From NCBI GenBank assembly GCA_030765045.1, contig CM060963.1, positions 117,386,235 through 117,450,234 on the forward strand: a stretch of 64,000 nt of DNA, given 5' to 3'. The DNA comes from Tenodera sinensis. Lineage: Eukaryota > Arthropoda > Insecta > Mantodea > Mantidae. The position numbers were made by a program, and so were the translations under genes. A model generated the notes under the pieces. It was given only the letters and a program-made list of their open reading frames with translations, did not search any database and had not been told where the DNA came from. Of the stretch, positions 58,548 through 64,000 are shown piece by piece. Numbering within the stretch: position 1 is the first letter of the stretch; each line of letters begins with the position of its first letter.

Positions 58548-58927
58548 GGTGACGCCATGGTCAAGTGGTTAGACCGTTCGCCTCTCACCAGGTGGCTCGA
58601 GTTTGATCCCATAGGTCTACATGTGGGATTCACGGTGGTCTAAGCGGTGTCTGGGCGGGTTTTCTCCGGTTCTCCGGTTTCCCACTCCACTCATTCCACC
58701 AACTGCTCCATCACTGCCGTTCCATTCATCCATTTCGCCTGCATTTTATACCATGCTCTTCCTCATACCTGGTGCTGGGCTGACCACCCGCTTCCAGGTC
58801 TTCAATTTGTCCGGTCCACAGGTTCGTCAGCTCCCCGACAGGCATCTGACCCCAGGCACAGGCTTGTAAATCCTAGGGAGTATCAGTCCTCTATACGGGG
58901 AGGGTAATCAGATAAAGAAAGAGAAGA
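58548..58927 (+). mobile_element. tRNA-derived SINE family A, copy 2
   Basis: The head reads GGTCAAGTGGTTAGACCGTT and GGCTCGAGTTTGATCCCATA. The body matches 49395-49787 block by block, including GTTTTCTCCGG, ACCTGGTGCTGGGCT and GGGGAGGGTAATCA. The tail is AGAAAGAGAAG. A clear target-site duplication was not found. Confidence 0.85.
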
Positions 58928-59391
58928 ACTTAATTAGAATGTGCAAAAACAACATTGAAAATTTTATTATTTTACGTTAGAAAGAAAAGAAAGGGGGGAG
59001 GGAAACAACAATGTCTCACCTCCTACTCGTCCGTCAGAAGATTGGACTACAAAATATTTCGAAAACAACTAACTGCATAAAAGCATTTATTTGACCAAAA
59101 CTGTGTATTTTGATTAGCTATACATTTTTCTGTATTAAGTTTTGTCCATTTTCTAAGTTGTCCTATTAAATGAAGGGACTTCAAAAATTAATTGCAGAAA
59201 ATTGAAGATAGGTGCTTTATTCATATTTCACGTACCTGTTTCCTTGATAACTTAGGAAATATCAAAGAATCTTTCCATTTAAATGATAGTTCGGACTGAA
59301 GAAAGTTTTTTGAAAATGCTGGTACTTCGTCAGTTAAGACAATGAAAACTTAAACACAAACATATTTCATCGAATTTTTGTTCCTGAATTG

Positions 59392-59396
<5 letters not shown>
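58928..59396. other. Unassigned AT-rich DNA
   Basis: Nothing recognisable. Confidence 0.35.
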
Positions 59397-59469
<73 letters not shown>

Positions 59470-59470
59470 T
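59397..59470. repeat. (CT)n microsatellite
   Basis: An almost pure CT run of about 70 bp. A run of about 19 G residues lies further right at about 59570-59588. Confidence 0.95.
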
Positions 59471-59644
59471 CACTGTGTTTCAAAGGGTGTTTCATTCATT
59501 GGACTTTCAGGTATATGATAAAGAAAATAATATGCATATATGATCGTGGTAGCACAGCCATTTACCAAGGGGGGGGGGGGGGGGGGGGAGGGACCTGGTT
59601 CGGGTTACACTTAGCCTCATGAACCTCTAGGGGTAGTATTAGGA

Positions 59645-59958
59645 GCTACTTGAGGGAGTGAGTGAGTAGTGGGGTTTACGGGCCCGTCGACAACTAGGTC
59701 ATTAGGGCCCGAAGTCCAATGTAAAAGCAATCAAAGAAAATAAAACCTCACCTTTAAAACTAAAAAGTGAAAGTTAAAAATACCTAAAAATGAACGTTAA
59801 AACCACTAAAAAGAGAGCTAAAACAGGTAAAAAAACGAAAATTAAAAATCAATAAAACCATATTACGAAAACCCTAAACTACTTATACTGTTGAAAAAAG
59901 GGGTAAAAACACGAGTAAAATATCCTAAAAGTATTTTTCCGCCAAGATAAAAGAAACC
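59645..59958 (-). other. LINE 3' UTR with terminal hairpin and ACTC tail
   Basis: The part next to ORF2 is rich in T on the coding strand with loosely repeated TTTTTA words. The last 60 bases hold two self-complementary GGGCCC motifs (59680-59685 and 59705-59710) that can pair with each other over seven bases, with a 19-nt loop, followed by ACTC repeats at 59653-59668. The same two motifs are kept in truncated copies, which suggests the reverse transcriptase recognises this end. Confidence 0.75.
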
Positions 59959-62900
59959 TTACACTTGCTTACCAAAATCGATACGCCCAACAAACCGCAG
60001 TACTGTACTTGCAGCTGCTGGGTCGTTGCCTAACACGGTGCACAGTGTAAGACCCAGGCCAAAGGACTGGCGCTCACGAGCATACCGCGGACAATCAATA
60101 AGGACATGTGCAACGGAGAGTGGGACATTGCACGTCGCACAGACAGGCTCCGGATCACCGCGCAAAAGGTGTGCATGCGTGGCTCGAGTGTGGCCTATCC
60201 TCAGGCGGGTTAAAATCACCTCCTCACGCCTGGAATCCCTGCAAGATGTTTGCCAGGGTTGTACCGTGTCCTTGATTGTCCGTAACTGAGTGCCACATAA
60301 CGCTTCCCAAGATTGTTGCCAGAGGGTAAATAGATGGCGACGGAAGTACTTCTGCACATCTATATAGGGTAGCGTACGGGTGGAATATTCCGGAAGGCAA
60401 CATGCAGACTTCGCAGCCGCATCAACTGCCTCGTTGCCCGGAATACCCACATGACCTGGGATCCACGTAAAAACGAACTGGTATCCGCGAGATAACAACT
60501 GAGATAAAAGTGTCTGTATTTTAATAATTGATGCCGAGTTGCCAACAAATTGTTGCAGCGCCTGAAGAGCGCTCAGGGAGTCGCAACACACAATAAAATG
60601 TCCAGGAACTGAACGGGAGATAAAAAGTAAGAAATAAAAGATGGCAAACAGCTCGGCGGTAAAAACTGAACTGGCGTCTGGAAGGCGGTATGTGTGAACC
60701 TCACCGTTGTATATAAATGCGGAACCCGTCGTACTACCCAACTGGGAGCCATCGGTGAATACCGGTGTATAAGTCCGGTAACGGCCCAGAACTGCGGTGA
60801 AGAGTTGACGGAACACCGAAGGAGGGGTAGCAGTCTTTGGACAGCCCGACAGCTCCAGGTCAAAGCGTGCACGCTGGAGCTGCCAAGGAGGACAGTGGCC
60901 AAATGAGTGCCGCTCTACAACTGGCAGTCGGAGGGCGTTTGCAACAAGTAGTTCTTGAAACCTGATGCCACTTGGACGGGAGATTGTTTTATTCCGCATA
61001 TAACGGTGCGCGAGGTCTGGACGCAATACAGGTGGAAACGAAGGATGACCTGGATGAGCGGCCAACCTTGCCACATAGGAACAAAGTAACAATGAGCGTC
61101 GAACAGACAGTGGAGGTTCGCCAGAATCAGCATACAGACAATCCACTCTACTTGTGCGGAAAGCCCCAGTAGCGAGACGGATACCAGTGTGATGAATTGT
61201 GTCTAAAAGGCGGAGTTTAGAGGCTGATGCAGAGCCATAGATAAAACAGCCGTAGTCTAATTTGGACCGGACCAGTGAGCGATACAACCTCAACATTACC
61301 GTGCGATCGCCGCCCCAAGATGCCCCAGACAGGACCCTGAGTACCCGAAGCGAGCGACCGCAGGAAGCACGAAGGTGACGTATATGGTGCTCCCATGTGA
61401 GTTTGCTGTCGAGGTGTAAGCCCAAGAACTTCAGGTGCGGAACAAATGGAAGACGTGTGCCACGCAAATGAAGATCAGGAGGAGGGTGTACACCACGGAG
61501 TCGGTGAAAGTGGAGACACTGTGTTTTCGTAGGGGAAAACCGAAAGCCGGTGCGAGACGCCCACTCGGCGATGGATGTTATGGTCATCTGCAGTTGACGC
61601 TCGATGTGCTCCAAACTATAAGAGCGATAGTATATCGCAAAGTCGTCAACATACAGCGACATCGGGATTCCGCTACGAACAGCGCTGGTGATGCCATTAA
61701 TGGCAACGGCGAAAAGCGTAACGCTGAGAATCGACCCTTGGGGTACACCATTCTCCTGAACCTTCTCTTGGGAGAGCGTGTTGCCTATGCGGACACGAAA
61801 ACGGCGAATTAGTAAAAAGTTAAAAATAAAAAACGACAAGTTACCGCGTAAACCATAACCGTGTAGAGTACGGAGAATGCCATAGCGCCATGTAGTGTCG
61901 TAGGCCTTCTCCAGATCAAAGAAGACACCCACGACATGCTGCTTCAAGAGAAATGCATTCTGTATGTAGGCCTCCATGCTTGTCAGATTGTCGACACTGG
62001 AGCGATGGCGACGAAAACCGCACTGGACATTACTCAGCAGGTTATTCGTCTCTAGCCACCACACTAAACGAGTGTTGATCATACGTTCGAGGGTCTTGCA
62101 AACGACACTCGTTAGGCAAATAGGGCGGTAGCTAGAGGCAAGTACCCGGTCTTTCCCGGGTCGAGGTATAGGGATGACGATACCCTCGCGCCAGGAAGAC
62201 GGGTAAACCTGCTGGAGCCAGATTCGGTTATAGATGCTCAGCAGGAAGGAAAGAGCCTGAGGTGGTAGATGAAGCAACATTTGTCGGTGGATGTCATCCG
62301 GACCGGGAGAAGAGTCGTGCGCCAGAGACAAGGAGTGCATCAGCTCTGCTATGCTAAAAGGCGTGTTGTATGGTTCACTACCGTCGCTGTTAAAATTAAG
62401 AACTATCCGCTCCGCAGATTCCTTGATAGCTAAAAATGACCTATCGTAACTTTGGGTTTGGCTGGTAGCAGAGAAAGATTCGGCAAGGGCGTCGGCGATC
62501 GCCTGCTCGTTGGTGTAATAAGAGCCCTGTACGGCAAGACCGGGAATAATCGTCCGGCGACACTTGCCGTACATACGCCGAACCGCAGTCCACACCCTTT
62601 GTGTTGAAGTGCGTCGAGAGAGGGAAGAGACGTAAGTTACCCAGGATGTGCGTTTTGCACTGCGAAGTACAAAACGCGCCCGGGCACGCACACGCTTAAA
62701 GGCAATGAAGTTCTCTTCCGTAGGATGTGCACTGAAAACTCGCAGAGCCCGTTTGCGGGCTTTAACAGCCAAACGACATTCCTCGGACCACCAAGGCACG
62801 GGAACATGACGAGGTGTAGTAGAACCGCGAGGAATGCTGGAATTTGCTGCAAGCAGGACAGAACATGTAAAATACTCCACCATGTTGTCAATGGTGGTAA

Positions 62901-63645
62901 AACCATCGTCCGTAAGGTGAATGAGGGAACGGAACTTCCCCCAGTCAGCCTTGGAAATAATCCAGTGAGGGTATCGTGTTGGAATAGGATGGAAACCAGT
63001 AATGTGAATGTTAATGGGAAAATGATCACTGCCAAAGAGGTCGGAGAGCACCGACCAATCAATAAGTGGAACCAATGACGGGCTACAGAAGCTAACGTCT
63101 AAGGCGGAATAGGTACCATAGGCAGATGATATGAAGGTAGGGGCACCAGTGTTCAACAAAAGAAGGCCGGACATATCGCAAACGTCTGCTACAAGGCACC
63201 CACGAGCATCGTCAGTGTCGGAGCCCCATAAAGTGTGTTTGGCATTCAGATCACCAAGGAAGATAAGCGGTGGCGGAATCTGAGCCAAAAGAGCCCGAAG
63301 GTCGTTCGCGTGTACGACACTGACCGGTGGCAGATAGACATTACAAATTGACAGACTCACGCCCTGCATATGGACACGCACTGCTACAGCTTGCAGCGGC
63401 GTGTTTAGCGGGATGCTTGTGGCTGAGATGGTATGCGCCACCAGAGTAGCAACACCACCGCTTGCTCGTGTATCAGCTGCAGAGTCATGTCTAAATGCCG
63501 AAAAACCACGAAGATGTAAGGTGTGGTTAGGCTTCAGATGGGTTTCTTGTAGACAGACGATTGAAGGTGAATGCTGCCAAGATAAGTGTTGTATGTCCGG
63601 GGCACGGGCCCTGTACCCATTAACATTCCACTGAATTATTTCCAT
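59959..63645 (-). CDS. LINE ORF2: endonuclease, reverse transcriptase, RNase H, zinc knuckle (1,228 aa)
   Basis: A single open frame starts at the ATG 63645, 10 bp after ORF1. Residues 1-215 are an APE-type endonuclease with N7 and N9 (WNVNG), E34 (QETH), D132 and N134 (GDLNAKH), D183 and S206-D207-H208. Residues of about 480-740 are a reverse transcriptase with FDLEKAYD at 576 and YVDD at 665-668. Residues of about 955-1080 are RNase H with D965, E998, D1022 and D1075, all four expected acidic residues. A zinc knuckle follows, C1169-X2-C-X7-H-X4-C1185. No stop or frameshift interrupts it. The protein would cut target DNA, copy the LINE RNA there and remove the RNA strand. Catalytic residues are all present, so it may be active, provided ORF1 is whole. 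Confidence 0.95.
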   Translation of the reverse strand: MEIIQWNVNGYRARAPDIQHLSWQHSPSIVCLQETHLKPNHTLHLRGFSAFRHDSAADTRASGGVATLVAHTISATSIPLNTPLQAVAVRVHMQGVSLSICNVYLPPVSVVHANDLRALLAQIPPPLIFLGDLNAKHTLWGSDTDDARGCLVADVCDMSGLLLLNTGAPTFISSAYGTYSALDVSFCSPSLVPLIDWSVLSDLFGSDHFPINIHITGFHPIPTRYPHWIISKADWGKFRSLIHLTDDGFTTIDNMVEYFTCSVLLAANSSIPRGSTTPRHVPVPWWSEECRLAVKARKRALRVFSAHPTEENFIAFKRVRARARFVLRSAKRTSWVTYVSSLSRRTSTQRVWTAVRRMYGKCRRTIIPGLAVQGSYYTNEQAIADALAESFSATSQTQSYDRSFLAIKESAERIVLNFNSDGSEPYNTPFSIAELMHSLSLAHDSSPGPDDIHRQMLLHLPPQALSFLLSIYNRIWLQQVYPSSWREGIVIPIPRPGKDRVLASSYRPICLTSVVCKTLERMINTRLVWWLETNNLLSNVQCGFRRHRSSVDNLTSMEAYIQNAFLLKQHVVGVFFDLEKAYDTTWRYGILRTLHGYGLRGNLSFFIFNFLLIRRFRVRIGNTLSQEKVQENGVPQGSILSVTLFAVAINGITSAVRSGIPMSLYVDDFAIYYRSYSLEHIERQLQMTITSIAEWASRTGFRFSPTKTQCLHFHRLRGVHPPPDLHLRGTRLPFVPHLKFLGLHLDSKLTWEHHIRHLRASCGRSLRVLRVLSGASWGGDRTVMLRLYRSLVRSKLDYGCFIYGSASASKLRLLDTIHHTGIRLATGAFRTSRVDCLYADSGEPPLSVRRSLLLCSYVARLAAHPGHPSFPPVLRPDLAHRYMRNKTISRPSGIRFQELLVANALRLPVVERHSFGHCPPWQLQRARFDLELSGCPKTATPPSVFRQLFTAVLGRYRTYTPVFTDGSQLGSTTGSAFIYNGEVHTYRLPDASSVFTAELFAIFYFLLFISRSVPGHFIVCCDSLSALQALQQFVGNSASIIKIQTLLSQLLSRGYQFVFTWIPGHVGIPGNEAVDAAAKSACCLPEYSTRTLPYIDVQKYFRRHLFTLWQQSWEALCGTQLRTIKDTVQPWQTSCRDSRREEVILTRLRIGHTRATHAHLLRGDPEPVCATCNVPLSVAHVLIDCPRYARERQSFGLGLTLCTVLGNDPAAASTVLRFVGRIDFGKQV

Positions 63646-63655
63646 AATAAAAAGG

Positions 63656-64000
63656 TTAAGGCATAGTCTTTATCTTTTTCTTCATCTTAACCTTGGCGCA
63701 CTTGGGACCAATGATGTGCTTTTCACCGTCCTCAGGCGACTCCTCGGAACTTCGGGAGTCAGAAGATCCCCGGCGGCTCGCGGAGCGGGAGCGGGACTTC
63801 GTGGAGGTACGACTACTCGCCCGATGTTTAGGTCGCGAACGATTTGTGGGAAGAGGCAATACGGTGTGGCCTCTGCTTGTGGACGGCTGGTGAGCGTGTG
63901 TCTGCACAGCGGAAGATGTAGTTGCTGGTGCAGTTTTATCACGACGCGGTGGAGAGGTGCTCGCCGGTAAATCTGTTTGTGTCGAAGCATCTGCGACGGG
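63656..64000 (-). CDS. LINE ORF1, C-terminal part (continues beyond the window)
   Basis: The frame is open from the right edge to a TAA at 63656. It is rich in Ser, Arg and Thr (for example SRTSTKSRSRSASRRGSSDS) and ends in a very basic tail, KCAKVKMKKKIKTMP. ORF1 proteins of LINEs bind RNA; the Arg/Ser-rich end suits that. No zinc knuckle lies in this part. ORF2 begins 10 bp downstream in another frame, so ORF2 is probably translated by reinitiation or a similar coupled mode. Confidence 0.8.
   Translation of the reverse strand, partial: PVADASTQTDLPASTSPPRRDKTAPATTSSAVQTHAHQPSTSRGHTVLPLPTNRSRPKHRASSRTSTKSRSRSASRRGSSDSRSSEESPEDGEKHIIGPKCAKVKMKKKIKTMP

Larger units (their letters stand above)
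59645..64000 (-). mobile_element. LINE with RNase H domain, I-group type, ORF2 intact; 5' end beyond window
   Basis: The order on the minus strand is ORF1 (partial), a 10-bp gap, ORF2, a 300-bp 3' UTR and a short ACTC-repeat tail. The RNase H domain places it in the I group of LINEs (I, Nimb, Ingi, Loa and relatives) rather than with Jockey. The 5' end and left target-site copy are outside the window. Its 3' terminus recurs at 13389-13632, 26594-26646 and 31508-31563, so this family has been active here. Confidence 0.92.

Noticed and set aside
59389..59622. Frame with a long Ser-Leu repeat
   Set aside because: It is the CT microsatellite.

Overview
The window is eukaryotic, AT-rich and almost entirely made of transposable elements, simple repeats and their decay products. 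The mix points to an insect: Jockey-type and RNase-H-bearing LINEs, mariner/Tc1 relics with TA target sites, hAT relics with 8-bp duplications, Gypsy-like LTRs primed by tRNA-Leu, several tRNA-derived SINE families and long microsatellites. A large cockroach- or termite-like genome would fit, but that is only an impression. I found no exon of a host gene that I could defend.

Region by region. 1-5.2 kb: a Helitron helicase scrap, then a compact LTR retrotransposon (1032-3727) with a gag-like ORF and no pol, inserted in a TA repeat; then a TAA microsatellite and a zinc-finger scrap. 5.2-13.4 kb: mostly unassigned AT-rich DNA with one SINE-like island and one mariner-type relic. 13.4-23 kb: a 5'-truncated LINE end carrying about 200 bp of GTGA repeat, a 980-bp TIR repeat family, a 435-bp mariner derivative and a decayed hAT transposon. 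23.7-34.2 kb: an initiator-tRNA-Met-like pseudogene, two further mariner-type relics, LTR fragments, two more LINE 3' ends, a 430-bp pyrimidine tract and a solo LTR. 34.6-36.4 kb: a mariner holding a hAT that holds a SINE. 37.8-45.1 kb: a nest in which a copy of the 980-bp family was invaded by a full-length Jockey-type LINE (itself carrying another retroelement end), a TTAA-flanked transposon and a Tc1-like MITE. 45.3-59 kb: a ZBED-like relic, two copies of an uncharacterised repeat-borne protein family, SINEs, another solo LTR and LINE ends. 59.6-64 kb: an apparently intact LINE on the minus strand with a 1,228-residue ORF2, whose ORF1 runs off the right edge.

Most elements stopped working long ago. 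The LINE at the right edge is the only one whose visible coding sequence looks unbroken. Its short 3' terminus recurs at 13.4, 26.6 and 31.5 kb, in two cases with perfect target-site duplications, so its family has been active in this neighbourhood. No set of genes here forms a host pathway.
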